Counted from the stretch's first letter, positions 51,827 through 60,822 are shown. The stretch: DNA of 64,000 nucleotides from UBA4615 sp046046245 (GCA_046046245.1 JBJOKE010000092.1:1-64000), one strand, 5' to 3'. Notes: generated from the letters alone by a model not told the origin. Program-made: numbers and translations.

Positions 51827-52893
51827 CAGCGCTTCGTCCTCGGCAGGAACGCGTCGCCCGCCAGGATCGCGACGAACAGCAGGCCCTGCAGCACCATCGT
51901 CGTCGCATCCGGCAGGTCCAGCCGCCGCTGCAGCAGGCTGCCGGCCGCCGAGATGCCGCCCATGAGGATCGCGACCGGCACGATCGCGAGCGGCTGCTGG
52001 CGCGCCATGAAGGCGACCAGGATGCCGGTGGTCCCGTAGCCGGCGAGCACCGACGCATTCGCCGCGCCGTGCACCGCCATCACCTCGACCGCGCCGGCGA
52101 GGCCGGCGGCCGCGCCGCCGAGCGCGCAGGCCGCGACGATCAGTCCGCCCACCGGCAGCCCGACCAGCAGCGCCGCGCGCGGGTTGCCGCCCGCCACGCG
52201 CAGCGCGAAGCCCTGCGTGCTGCGCGACAGGCCGAGCTGCGCGATCGCGCAGGCGACGACGCCGAGCGCCAGTCCCCAGTGAACGTCGAGACCGGGGATC
52301 GCGCCGATCATCGCGTCCTCGGGAATCGGGAAGGTCGAGGGCTTGTTGAGGCTCGCCGGATCGCGCAGCGGCCCCTCGACCACGTGGTTGAACACCGCGA
52401 TCGCGATGTACGACAGCAGCAGGCTGCTGATCGTCTCGTTGAGCCCGCGGTGCGCGCGGAACCAGCCGGCGAGCGCGAACCAGGCGGCGCCGCCCGCCAT
52501 GCCGGCCAGCGCGCCCGCGACCAGCGCGCCCGCCCCGAGCGAGGGCAGCAGCGGCACGGCGGCCGCCGACGCGAGCAGCGCACCGATCGCGAGCGCGCCC
52601 TCGCCGCCGATCATCACCAGCCCCGCCTGCGCGGGGATCGCGACCGCGAGCCCGGTGAGGATCAGCGGAGCCGCGCGCAGCAGCGTGTTGTTCCACGAGA
52701 AGCGGCTGGCGAAGCCGCCCTCGACGATCGTCGCGTAGACATCGAGCGGGTTGCGCCCGATCGCCAGCACGAACACGCCGAACGCGAGCAGCCCGGCGAC
52801 GATCGAGCCGATCGGCACCAGCCACGCGAGCGCCGTCGGCGACAGGATCGCCGACCGGCGCACCGCGGACAGGGCGGCGGGACTCGAGGCCAT
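51826..52893 (-). CDS. ABC transporter permease (BMP/nucleoside type), first subunit
   Basis: A 355-residue permease of the YufP/NupP type, with about 10 helices. It has NPLDVYATIVEGGFASRFSWNNTLLRAAPLILTGLAVAIPAQAGLVMIGGEGALAIGA near the N-terminus and the RVAGGNPRAALLVGLPVGGLIVAACALGGAAAGLAGAVEVMAVHG cytoplasmic coupling region. It pairs with the second permease. It follows the binding protein gene by 25 bp. Confidence 0.94.
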   Translation of the reverse strand: MASSPAALSAVRRSAILSPTALAWLVPIGSIVAGLLAFGVFVLAIGRNPLDVYATIVEGGFASRFSWNNTLLRAAPLILTGLAVAIPAQAGLVMIGGEGALAIGALLASAAAVPLLPSLGAGALVAGALAGMAGGAAWFALAGWFRAHRGLNETISSLLLSYIAIAVFNHVVEGPLRDPASLNKPSTFPIPEDAMIGAIPGLDVHWGLALGVVACAIAQLGLSRSTQGFALRVAGGNPRAALLVGLPVGGLIVAACALGGAAAGLAGAVEVMAVHGAANASVLAGYGTTGILVAFMARQQPLAIVPVAILMGGISAAGSLLQRRLDLPDATTMVLQGLLFVAILAGDAFLPRTKR

Positions 52894-52918
52894 CGGGCCG
52901 CGCTCCGTCCGGCCCCCG

Positions 52919-54028
52919 TCAGGCCGGGATCGTGCCGAGGACGCCCTCGACCAGGTAGTTCATCTTCTCGAGCTCGAGGTTGGTCATCTCGAGCGTCGTG
53001 CCCCCGGCGATCACCGTCGCGCCCTTGTTGTCCTTCAGCGGGCCCTTGAAGATCGCGTCGCCCTTCTTCATCGACGCGAGCGCCGCCTCGCCGGCCTGCT
53101 TCGCCTTCGGCGTGAGCGACGGGCCCCAGGCGGACATCTTCACGAAGCCCTCCTTCAGACCGCCGCGCAGGAAGTTCGGGTGCGGCTTGCCGGTACGGGC
53201 CGCCTCGACCAGCATGCCGTACGGCGTCACCCAGTCCCACTCGGCGCCGGTCAGGTAGCCCTTGGGCGCCAGCGCGGCCTGGCTCGCGTGATAGCCGCAG
53301 GACATGATCCCGCGCTTCTCGGCGGTCTCGATCACCACCTTCGGACCGTCGACGTGGCAGGTCACGACGTCCACGCCCTGGTCGATCAGGCTGTTGGTCG
53401 CCTCGGCCTCCTTGACCGGCATCGACCAGTCGCCGGTGAAGATCACGCGGGTGGTGATCGACGGGTCGACCGAGCGCGCGCCCATCGTGAACGCATTGAT
53501 GTTGCGCAGCACCTGCGGGATCGGCTTCGCGGCCACGAATCCGAGCTTCTTCGACTTGCTCATGTGGCCGGCGACGACGCCGTTCACGTACTGGCCGCCG
53601 TCGATGTAGCCGAAGAACGATCCGCCGTTCTTCGGATGCTTGCCGTCCGTCCAGAGGCCGCCGCAGTGCGCGAAGCGCACGTTCGGGTACTTCTCGGCCA
53701 TGCGCAGCATGTGCGGGTCGAAGTAGCCGAACGAGGTCGCGAAGATCAGCGTCGCCTTGTCCTGGTTGATCATCGCCTCCATCGACTTCTGGACGGCGAC
53801 GGTCTCGGGCACCTTCTCCTCCTCGATGACCTTCACGCCGGGGAGCTTCTTGAGCCCGGCGGCGGCCTGCGCCTGCGCCTGGTTGTAGCCGAAGTCGTCG
53901 CGCGGGCCGACGTAGATGACGCCGACGGTGATCGGCGACTGGGCGGAGGCGCGCAGCGGCAGGCCGGCGGCGGACAGCAGGCCGGTGGCGCCGGCGGCGC
54001 GCAGCAGGGAACGGCGGGTGGCGGACAT
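52919..54028 (-). CDS. BMP-family ABC substrate-binding protein
   Basis: A 369-residue periplasmic binding protein of the BmpA/PnrA family. The N-terminus TRRSLLRAAGATGLLSAAGLPLRASA looks like a twin-arginine signal with cleavage near residue 29. The core has VGVIYVGPRDDFGYNQAQAQAAAGL, SFGYFDPHMLRMAEKYPNVRF, FFGYIDGGQYVNG and GVDVVTCHVDGP. BMP proteins bind nucleosides, purines or related compounds; next to biuH and amiF a ureido compound or degraded purine is likely. AAGGAG precedes the ATG. It heads its transporter operon, with a GntR-type operator upstream. Confidence 0.94.
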   Translation of the reverse strand: MSATRRSLLRAAGATGLLSAAGLPLRASAQSPITVGVIYVGPRDDFGYNQAQAQAAAGLKKLPGVKVIEEEKVPETVAVQKSMEAMINQDKATLIFATSFGYFDPHMLRMAEKYPNVRFAHCGGLWTDGKHPKNGGSFFGYIDGGQYVNGVVAGHMSKSKKLGFVAAKPIPQVLRNINAFTMGARSVDPSITTRVIFTGDWSMPVKEAEATNSLIDQGVDVVTCHVDGPKVVIETAEKRGIMSCGYHASQAALAPKGYLTGAEWDWVTPYGMLVEAARTGKPHPNFLRGGLKEGFVKMSAWGPSLTPKAKQAGEAALASMKKGDAIFKGPLKDNKGATVIAGGTTLEMTNLELEKMNYLVEGVLGTIPA

Positions 54029-54109
54029 GGTGACTCCTTGCGAGGCGATGGGTGGGCGCGCGGGGCGATCCTCGGGTCGGCACCCTCGTTCGGTCCGAGG
54101 GATACCGTC

Positions 54110-54128
54110 ATGCATACAAGATTGCATG
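54110..54128 (-). promoter_or_regulatory. GntR-type operator upstream of the BMP transporter operon
   Basis: ATGCATACAAGATTGCATG lies 82 bp before the BMP gene start, in the 247-bp gap after the gntR stop. It holds the 9-mer TGCATACAA, also found (reverse strand) in the sgaA operator, and a near-symmetrical GCAT/ATGC frame. On the minus strand TTGTAT here could serve as a -10, with TTGCTG about 16 bp upstream as the -35. This suggests repression by an FCD GntR protein, most simply the one encoded next door. Confidence 0.55.
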
Positions 54129-54275
54129 TCGCTCACAGCAAGTTGCGTGCCGAGCCGGAAAACGGCGTGCGCGAGGCGACGATGCGCCGAGGTCGCGCGT
54201 GCGAGGCCGGGGTTGGTGCACGCCAGGGCGTCAGCGGGAGGGCGTCGGCGCGGGGGCGCGCACCGGCGCGAGGCA

Positions 54276-54980
54276 TCAGCCGTCGGCGCGTGCCCTCGCC
54301 TCGTGCAGCATGTGCAGCGTGATCTTGCGGACCTCGGCCTTGCTGGCCTCGACGTGGGTGCGCAGCAGCAGCACCGCCTGGTCCGCGCGCCGCTGCTGGA
54401 TCGCCCGCAGGATCTTCGCGTGCTCGGCGTAGGTCGCCTCGATCCGCGGCGTCTTCGTGAAGTCGAGCCGGCGGATGATCCGGATCCGCTCGGTGACCTC
54501 GGCGTGGACCCGCGACATCTCGCGGTTGCCCGCGCTGCCGACGAGCGCCGCATGGAAGGCCTCGTCGAGCCGCGCGACCTCGCGCATCTCCGTCTCGCGC
54601 TCGTCGGCGGCCACCGTCCAGATGCGGCGCAGCGCGTCGAGCTCGGGCCGTTCGTCGGCTTCGCACAGCCGCCGCACCGCAGCCGACTCGAGCACGATCC
54701 GCAGTTCGTACAGCTCCTCGAACTGGCGGAAGTCGAAGGGCTTGACCCGCCAGCCGGCGCGGAACATCACCTCGAGGTAGCCATCGCGCTCGAGGCGGTA
54801 GAGCGCCTCGCGCACGGGCGTGCGCGAGGCCTGCGTGCGCTCGGAGATCTCGGTCTCGGTGAACCGATCGCCGGGCAGCAGCCGGAAGTCGAAGATGTCC
54901 TGCTTGACGCGCTCGTAGACCTGGGTGGCCAGGTTCACCGCCGCGGGGCGCACGGTCTTCATGGCGGACGACGATGCCAT
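54276..54980 (-). CDS. GntR-family regulator (FCD subfamily)
   Basis: A 234-residue regulator. The winged helix-turn-helix has DRFTETEISERTQASRTPVREALYRLERDGYLEVMFRAGWRV, and the FCD domain has LDEAFHAALVGSAGNREM and YAEHAKILRAIQQRRADQ. An ATG at 54962 (MKTVRP) is an alternative start. The gene starts 3 bp after the dppF-like stop, so it is translated with that operon, and it is followed by the operator of the BMP operon. It is the best candidate regulator of the whole ureide region. Confidence 0.93.
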   Translation of the reverse strand: MASSSAMKTVRPAAVNLATQVYERVKQDIFDFRLLPGDRFTETEISERTQASRTPVREALYRLERDGYLEVMFRAGWRVKPFDFRQFEELYELRIVLESAAVRRLCEADERPELDALRRIWTVAADERETEMREVARLDEAFHAALVGSAGNREMSRVHAEVTERIRIIRRLDFTKTPRIEATYAEHAKILRAIQQRRADQAVLLLRTHVEASKAEVRKITLHMLHEARARADG

Positions 54981-54983
54981 GCG

Positions 54984-56000
54984 TCAGGCGTCGAGCTTCA
55001 GGCAGGCCGCGCGGTGCGACGGGTGGGAGCCGGCCACCGGCCGCAGCGCCGGCATCGCGGCCGCGCAGCCGGCGTCGTCGATCGGGCAGCGACCGTGGAG
55101 GCGGCAGGCGTTCGGGTCGGGATCGATCGGGCTGCGTACCTCGCCGGCGAGGGGCGCGGGCGCGCGGCCGCTGCCGGGGATCGCCGACACCAGGGCGCGG
55201 GTATACGGATGCGCCGGCGCGTCGAACACCCGCGCCGCCGGCCCCTCCTCCACCACCCGCCCGAGGTACATCACCACCACCCGGTCGCACAGCAGGCGCA
55301 CCACGTTCAGGTCGTGCGAGACGAACAGGTAGGTCAGCCCGCGCTCGCGCCGAAGCCGCGCGAGCAGCTGCAGCACCACCGCCTGCACCGACACGTCGAG
55401 CGCGGCCGTCGGCTCGTCGAGCACCAGCAGCGAGGGCTCGGGCGCGAGCGCCCGAGCGATGCCCACGCGGGCCCGCTGGCCACCCGAGAGCTGATGCGGG
55501 TAGCGGTCGAGCAGTTCGGGCGGCAGCCCCACCTCGTCGGCCACGCGGCGCACGCGCGCGTCGACGTCGCCGGGCAGGCCGAGCCGCAGCACCGGCTCGG
55601 CGATCGCCGCGCGCGCGGTCTGCCGCGGATCGAGGCTGTCGGTCGCGTCCTGGAACACCAGCTGGATGCGCGCGCGGGTGCCGGAGGTGGCGAACGCACG
55701 CGCCGGGATCGCCCCGACGTCTCGCCCCTCGAACAGGATCGTCCCCTCGGTCGGGTCGATCAGCCGCGCGAGCAGCCGCGAGAGCGTCGACTTGCCGCAG
55801 CCCGACTCGCCGACGAGCCCCACCGACTCGCCCCGCCGCAGCGCGAGATCCACCTCGTCGACCGCGTGCAGCCGGGGGGCCCGCCGGCCGCGGCCGAGCA
55901 CGAAGCGCTTCGACAGCCCGCGGGCGTCGATCAGCGGCGCGTCGCCGGCCCCGTCGGCGGGCGCGGCGCCGGTCAGGCCACCGGCAGCGGATTCGAGCAT
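54984..56000 (-). CDS. Oligopeptide/dipeptide ABC transporter ATPase (DppF-like)
   Basis: A 338-residue ATPase with Walker A GESGCGKST, Q-loop VFQDATDSLDPR, signature LSGGQRARV, Walker B LLVLDEPTAALD and the H-loop SHD. The C-terminal oligopeptide-type extension has RCPIDDAGC with conserved cysteines for a possible Fe-S site. Its start overlaps the end of the DppD-like gene by 28 bp. It works with DppD to drive the two permeases. Confidence 0.92.
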   Translation of the reverse strand: MLESAAGGLTGAAPADGAGDAPLIDARGLSKRFVLGRGRRAPRLHAVDEVDLALRRGESVGLVGESGCGKSTLSRLLARLIDPTEGTILFEGRDVGAIPARAFATSGTRARIQLVFQDATDSLDPRQTARAAIAEPVLRLGLPGDVDARVRRVADEVGLPPELLDRYPHQLSGGQRARVGIARALAPEPSLLVLDEPTAALDVSVQAVVLQLLARLRRERGLTYLFVSHDLNVVRLLCDRVVVMYLGRVVEEGPAARVFDAPAHPYTRALVSAIPGSGRAPAPLAGEVRSPIDPDPNACRLHGRCPIDDAGCAAAMPALRPVAGSHPSHRAACLKLDA

Positions 56001-56956
56001 GCGACATCCTCGGTGGATCCGGCGGCGACGTGGCGCAGCGCATCGCGACAGTCCGGCAGCGCGCGCGGGCAGCGGTCGACGAAGCGGCAGGCGGGCAGGT
56101 CGGTGCGGCGCAGGTCGGGCAGGCCGCCGGCGATGGGGCTCAGTTCGTCGAGCGACGCGCGGCCGGCCGGCGTCGACGCGATCAGCGCCTGGGTGTAAGG
56201 ATGGCGCGGCGACGCGAAGAGCCGCGCGGTCGGGCCCGCCTCGACGACGTGGCCCGCGTGCATCACGACGATCCGGTCGCAGAAGTCGGCCGCAAGCGCG
56301 AGATCGTGGGTGATCAGCAGCGTGGCCACGCGATCGGCGCGCGCCCGCTTGCGGATCAGCTCGAGCACGGCGGCCTGGGTGGTGACGTCGAGCCCGGTGG
56401 TCGGCTCGTCGGCGATCAGCAGCCGCGGCCGGCTCGACATCGCGAGCGCGATCATCACCCGCTGACACATGCCGCCCGACAGCTCGAACGGATAGGCGTC
56501 GAAACGCCGCTGCGGGTCGGCGATCGCCACCTCGCGCAGGCAGTCGATCGCGCGCGAGCGCAGGTCCTGAGAGCGGATCGCATGGTGACGCCGCAGCACG
56601 TCCTCGAGCTGGCGGCCGATCGGGCGGATGGGATTCAGCGCCGCGCGCGGGTTCTGGAACACCATCCCGATCTCGCGGCCGCGCAGGTCCTGCAGCTCGC
56701 GCTCTGAGGCGGCGCGCAGGTCGATGCCGCCGAAGCGGATCGAGCCCGAGGTGATCCGCGCCGCGCGGTCCGACAGGCCGAGCAGCGCGTAGCAGAGCAC
56801 CGACTTGCCCGAGCCCGACTCGCCGACCAGACCCACGATCTCGCCGCGTCCCACCGTCAGCGAGACGCGCTCGAGCGCGCGCACCGTGCCGGTCCGCGTG
56901 CGGAACTCGAGCGACACGTCGTCGACGGCGAGCAGCGGCGGCGCAGCCTCGGTCAC
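55973..56956 (-). CDS. Oligopeptide/dipeptide ABC transporter ATPase (DppD-like)
   Basis: A 327-residue ATPase. Walker A is GESGSGKSV, the Q-loop VFQNPRAALNP, the signature LSGGMCQRV, Walker B LLIADEPTTGLD, the switch THD, and the C-terminal motif is CRFVDRCPRALPDC. The start is GTG in the GTGA overlap with the end of the DppC-like gene. Upstream in-frame sequence is a shadow of that permease gene. Confidence 0.92.
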   Translation of the reverse strand: MTEAAPPLLAVDDVSLEFRTRTGTVRALERVSLTVGRGEIVGLVGESGSGKSVLCYALLGLSDRAARITSGSIRFGGIDLRAASERELQDLRGREIGMVFQNPRAALNPIRPIGRQLEDVLRRHHAIRSQDLRSRAIDCLREVAIADPQRRFDAYPFELSGGMCQRVMIALAMSSRPRLLIADEPTTGLDVTTQAAVLELIRKRARADRVATLLITHDLALAADFCDRIVVMHAGHVVEAGPTARLFASPRHPYTQALIASTPAGRASLDELSPIAGGLPDLRRTDLPACRFVDRCPRALPDCRDALRHVAAGSTEDVACSNPLPVA

Positions 56957-57825
56957 GTGCGCCTCCGCGGGTCGAGCAGGTCGCGCAGCGCGTCGCCCAG
57001 CAGGTTGAACGCGAACACCGCCACCATCAGCACCCCACCGGGGAAGAACGCGACCCACCACTCGCCCGAGACGATGTACTGCGCGCCCTCGGCGACCATG
57101 ATCCCCCACTCGGGCGTCGGCGGCCGGACGCCCAGGCCGATGAACGACAGGCCGGCCGCGTTGAGGATCGCCCAGCCCATGTTCAGCGACACCTGGACCG
57201 CGATCGGCGGCAGCAGGTTCGGGAAGACGTGGCGCATCAGCACGCCCCACTCGCCGTTGCCGGCGAGCCGGGCCGACTCGACGAAGCCCGCCTCGCGGCG
57301 CACGTTCGCCTCGGCGCGCGCGACGCGGATGTAGAACGGCAGGTTGATGATCGCGGTGGCGATGACGATGTTGGCGAGCGTGTTGCCCAGCGCCGCGACG
57401 ATGCCCATCGCCAGCACGAAGAGCGGGAAGGCCATGATCGTGTCCGCCACCCGCGAGACGATCCGGTCGGGCCATCCGCCGAAGAAGCCGGCCGCCGCGC
57501 CCAGCGTCGCGCCCACCGCGAAGGAGAGCGCCACCGCGGCCACCGCCAGCCCCAGGTCGAGCCGCGCCGCGACCATGCAGCGCGACAGGATGTCGCGGCC
57601 GAGCGAATCGGTGCCGAACCAGTGCGCGCCAGACGGCGGCTGCAGCGCGCGGGAGGGGTTGGTGGCGAGCGGATCGTAGGGGGCGAGCAGCGGTCCCAGC
57701 AGCGCGAGCAGCACCAGACCGGCGAACAGCACCGCTGCGACCAGCGTCACCGGGTTCTCGGTCAGCACGTGGCGCAGGTGGCCGCCGCGGCGCGCGGGGC
57801 TCGACGAAGCGGGGACGGCGGCCAT
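56953..57825 (-). CDS. Dipeptide/nickel-type ABC permease (DppC-like)
   Basis: A 290-residue permease with the DppC N-terminal extension, HWFGTDSLGRDILSRCMVAARLDLGLAVAAVALSF and the coupling helix EAGFVESARLAGNGEWGVLMRHVFPNLLPPI. About six helices are visible. It forms the channel with the DppB-like protein, whose gene ends 5 bp upstream. Confidence 0.94.
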   Translation of the reverse strand: MAAVPASSSPARRGGHLRHVLTENPVTLVAAVLFAGLVLLALLGPLLAPYDPLATNPSRALQPPSGAHWFGTDSLGRDILSRCMVAARLDLGLAVAAVALSFAVGATLGAAAGFFGGWPDRIVSRVADTIMAFPLFVLAMGIVAALGNTLANIVIATAIINLPFYIRVARAEANVRREAGFVESARLAGNGEWGVLMRHVFPNLLPPIAVQVSLNMGWAILNAAGLSFIGLGVRPPTPEWGIMVAEGAQYIVSGEWWVAFFPGGVLMVAVFAFNLLGDALRDLLDPRRRT

Positions 57826-57829
57826 CGCG

Positions 57830-58843
57830 TCAGCCGTTCATCGCGACCCGCGGGTCGATCGCGAGGTAGGCGAGGTCGATCGCCAGGTTCAGCAGCACGT
57901 AGAGCACGCCCATCGTCAGCACGAAGCCCTGCACCGGCGCGTAGTCCGACGCGGTCAGCGACTCGATCGCGAACGAACCGATCCCCGGCCACGCGAACAC
58001 CTTCTCCACCAGCACGTTCGAGCCGAGCAGGAAGGAGAACACCATGCCGAGCGTGGTCACCACCGGCAGCAGCGCGTTGCGCAGCGCATAGCGCACCAGC
58101 ACCGTCGGCGTGCGCAGGCCGAGCGCGCGTGCGGTGCGGACGAAGTCGGACGACAGCACCGACAGCATCGAGGCGCGCGTCATCCGCGTGATCGGCGCGA
58201 GCACGAAGAGCGCCATCGTCACCGCGGGCAGCACCAGCTGGCCGGCACAGGCGCGCCAGAGCTCGCCGTCGAGCGCCAGCGCGGCGTCGATCAGGTACAG
58301 GCCGGTGACCGCGGGCGGCGGCGAGAACGAGGGATCGAGCCGGCCGATCGGCGACGGCGCCCAGCCGAGCACGAAGTAGAAGAGCCAGGTGAGCAGCAGC
58401 CCGGTGAAGAACACCGGCAGCGACACGCCGGCAGTGGTCACCAGGCGGGCCAGCTGGTCGATCCAGGAGCCCTGCCGGACAGCCGCCGCGATGCCGAGCG
58501 GCATCGCGACCGCCACCGCGAGCACCAGCGCGACCAGCGTCAGCTCGATCGACGCCGGCAGGCGCGATGCGATCTCCTCGGCGACCGAGCGGCCGGTGGT
58601 GAGCGACTGGCCGAGCTCGCCGCGCGCCAGCTCGGCGACGTAGGACACGAACTGCCGGTACAGCGGCCGGTCGAGCCCCAGCTGCGCGCGGATCTGCTCG
58701 ATCGCCTCGGCCGACGCAGCCTGCCCGGCGAAGTAGGCGGCCGGGTCGCCGGGCAGCGCGCGGGTCAGCAGGAACGTGATGACGATCACGCCCAGCAGGT
58801 TCGGCAGCGCGCCGACGATCCTCAGCAGGGCGAGGCGGATCAT
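57830..58843 (-). CDS. Dipeptide/nickel-type ABC permease (DppB-like)
   Basis: A 337-residue permease. The N-terminal LRIVGALPNLLGVIVITFLLTRALPGDPAAYFAG, RGELGQSLTTGRSVAEEI, and the coupling region SSDFVRTARALGLRTPTVLVRYALRNALLPVVTTLG are typical of DppB. Its ATG overlaps the stop of the atzH-like gene by 4 bp, tying transport and hydrolase genes into one transcript. Confidence 0.94.
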   Translation of the reverse strand: MIRLALLRIVGALPNLLGVIVITFLLTRALPGDPAAYFAGQAASAEAIEQIRAQLGLDRPLYRQFVSYVAELARGELGQSLTTGRSVAEEIASRLPASIELTLVALVLAVAVAMPLGIAAAVRQGSWIDQLARLVTTAGVSLPVFFTGLLLTWLFYFVLGWAPSPIGRLDPSFSPPPAVTGLYLIDAALALDGELWRACAGQLVLPAVTMALFVLAPITRMTRASMLSVLSSDFVRTARALGLRTPTVLVRYALRNALLPVVTTLGMVFSFLLGSNVLVEKVFAWPGIGSFAIESLTASDYAPVQGFVLTMGVLYVLLNLAIDLAYLAIDPRVAMNG

Positions 58844-59241
58844 GCCGGCGGCAGTCCCATGAAGCTCACGTGCGCGGCCACCACCCGCCAGCCGGCGGCG
58901 GTGCGCACCCAGGTCTGCTGCTGGCGGCCCACCCAGTTCGGCCGGCCCTCGCGCTCGAACTGGACGCTCGCGGTGGCGAAGTCCCGCCCGAAGGTCTGGA
59001 TCACCTTCTTCAGGATCCGCCGCTGCAGTCCCACCGACGGGCGCGACGCGCGGAATGCGGCGATCTCGTCGTAGCTCCAGAGGTTCTCGGTCGCGCCGAA
59101 GCGCAGCGTCATCGGGTGGTTCCAGAAGAGCTCGTCGAGCACCGCCACGTCGTTGGAGACGAGGGCGCGCTCGTAGCGGTCGAAGACCGCCTCCACTTCG
59201 GCGAGCACATCGGGCAGGTTCAGCTGGCTGTCGTCGATCAT
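58840..59241 (-). CDS. AtzH/HpxZ-like DUF3225 protein
   Basis: A 133-residue protein of the SnoaL-like fold DUF3225 family (MIDDSQLNLPDVLAEVEAVF, ELFWNHPMTLRFGATENLWSYDEIAAFRASRPSVG, RQQQTWVRTAAGWRVVAAHVSFM). Family members are AtzH, the decarboxylating amidohydrolase that turns 1,3-dicarboxyurea into allophanate in cyanuric acid breakdown, and HpxZ in oxalurate catabolism. It lies directly downstream of the atzE-like gene, as in both systems. The allophanate hydrolase gene in the same run favours the AtzH role, but this is inference. Confidence 0.88.
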   Translation of the reverse strand: MIDDSQLNLPDVLAEVEAVFDRYERALVSNDVAVLDELFWNHPMTLRFGATENLWSYDEIAAFRASRPSVGLQRRILKKVIQTFGRDFATASVQFEREGRPNWVGRQQQTWVRTAAGWRVVAAHVSFMGLPPA

Positions 59242-59260
59242 CGTGTCTCCCTGCGTCCGG

Positions 59261-60631
59261 TCAGGCGAAGGCCGGGGCGATGGGCGCCGCGGCGATGCCG
59301 AGCTGCTCGAGCGCGGCGGCCACGCGCAGCGCGTGATCCTCGCGCCAGGGCGCGGCGATCACCTGGATCGCGATCGGCATCCCGTCCCGGCGGATCGGCG
59401 CGGCCACCACCGGCAGGCCGGCGGCCGACACCGGCTGCGTCAGCACGCCCATGCTCGCGCGCGACGGCAGCCGCCGGCCCCGGACCTCGATCCAGTCGTC
59501 GCCGATCCGCGGCGAGGTGACCGGCGTGGCCGGCGCGAGCAGCACGTCGTGATCGGCGAAGAGCGCGTCCACCCGCTCGACGCAGGCGCGCCGCACGCGG
59601 TGCGCGCGGTGGACCCAGGCGGCCGGTACCAGCGCGCCCGCGAGGAAGCGCGCGCGCGAGTGCGGCTCCATCGCGTCGTAGCGGTGGCGCAGGTCGTCGA
59701 GATGCAGCGCGCCGCCCTCGGCGGCGGTGATCACGAAGGCCGCGCCGCGACCGAGCTCGGCATCGGGCCAGTCCGCGCGGCCCACGCTCGCATGCGTGCC
59801 GATCGCGGCCGCCGCGGCGTCGACCGCGGCCACCGCCTCGGGCGAGGCCATGTCCTCGAACCAGCCGCCCAGCCGCGCGATCCGCAGGCCCTCGAGGTTC
59901 GCGGCCGCGTCGCCGCGCAGCGCGGGCAGCGCCGGCTCGCGCGCGCGCTGCGCGCAGCCCGGGTCGCGCGGATCGGGCCCCTGCATCGCGTCGTAGGCGA
60001 GCGCGAGCTCGCGCACGCTGCGCGCGAGCGGGCCGATGGTGTCGAGCGAGAACACGAAGGGGAAGGCGCCGCCGCGGCTCAGCCGACCGAAGGTCGGCCG
60101 CAGCCCGAAGATGCCGCACAGCGAGGCGGGCACGCGGATCGAGCCGTTGGTGTCGGTGCCGAGCGTGATCGGCACGAGGCCGGCGGCGACCGCCGCGCCC
60201 GAGCCGCCCGACGAGCCGCCGGCCATCCGCTCCGGGTCGTGCGGGTTGCGGGTGGCGCCGTAGTGCGTGTTCTCCGTGGTGAATCCGTAGGCGTACTCGT
60301 CCATGTTCAGCGCGCCGACCAGGATCGCGCCGGCGGCTTCCAGCCGCGTCACCGCGGTGGCGTCGGCCGCGGCGGGGGCCGCGCCCGGGCGCTCGCGCTC
60401 GATCCGCGAGCCGGCGAGCGTGACCAGCCCGGCGACGTCGAACAGGTTCTTGACCGCGAAGGGCACGCCGGCGAGCGGCCCGACCGCCGCCTCGCCGGCG
60501 GCGCGCGCGGCGTCGAGCTCGGCGGCGCGCCGCAGCGCGCGTTCGCGCAGCACCGCGGTGAACGCGTTGACCCGGGGATCCAGGCGCTCGATGCGCTCGA
60601 GCGTCGCGCGGATCGACTCGACCGCGCTCAT
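59261..60631 (-). CDS. AtzE-like amidase (1-carboxybiuret hydrolase family)
   Basis: A 456-residue amidase-signature enzyme, the same length as AtzE. The Ser-Ser-Lys triad is visible: Lys61 (PFAVKNLFDVAG), the cis-Ser in AGGSSGGSGAAVAAG (140-141) and the nucleophile Ser164 in GTDTNGSIRVPASLCGIFGLRP. The SIRVPASLCG...RPTFGRLSR form is that of AtzE/HpxY rather than GatA. AtzE removes an amide from 1-carboxybiuret and needs the small AtzG partner, whose gene overlaps its start by 4 bp. Oxalurate amidase (HpxY) is the main alternative. Confidence 0.9.
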   Translation of the reverse strand: MSAVESIRATLERIERLDPRVNAFTAVLRERALRRAAELDAARAAGEAAVGPLAGVPFAVKNLFDVAGLVTLAGSRIERERPGAAPAAADATAVTRLEAAGAILVGALNMDEYAYGFTTENTHYGATRNPHDPERMAGGSSGGSGAAVAAGLVPITLGTDTNGSIRVPASLCGIFGLRPTFGRLSRGGAFPFVFSLDTIGPLARSVRELALAYDAMQGPDPRDPGCAQRAREPALPALRGDAAANLEGLRIARLGGWFEDMASPEAVAAVDAAAAAIGTHASVGRADWPDAELGRGAAFVITAAEGGALHLDDLRHRYDAMEPHSRARFLAGALVPAAWVHRAHRVRRACVERVDALFADHDVLLAPATPVTSPRIGDDWIEVRGRRLPSRASMGVLTQPVSAAGLPVVAAPIRRDGMPIAIQVIAAPWREDHALRVAAALEQLGIAAAPIAPAFA

Positions 60632-60810
60632 CGGACGAACACCGGCAACGGCTCGACCTCGGGCCCGAGCTCCACGCGCTCGAGCGCCGCGGCGATCGCC
60701 GCGAGCCGCTCGAGGTTCTCCACCACGGCGGCCTCGTCGGCCGTCGCCGCGGGCAGCGCCATCATCGTCGCGCCCGCCCTGACCCACGCCACGATCGCGT
60801 CGCGGTCCAT
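60628..60810 (-). CDS. AtzG-like small partner protein (DUF4089)
   Basis: A 60-residue helical protein: RDAIVAWVRAGATMMALPA, then VVENLERLAAIAAALERVELGPEVEPLPVFVR. It matches the AtzG/HpxX pattern, a GatC-like small subunit that holds the amidase AtzE soluble and active. Only 12 bp separate it from the binding-protein gene before it, and it overlaps the amidase start by 4 bp (ATGA). Its short length is easily missed by gene callers. Confidence 0.88.
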   Translation of the reverse strand: MDRDAIVAWVRAGATMMALPAATADEAAVVENLERLAAIAAALERVELGPEVEPLPVFVR

Positions 60811-60822
60811 CGCCGTCCTCCT

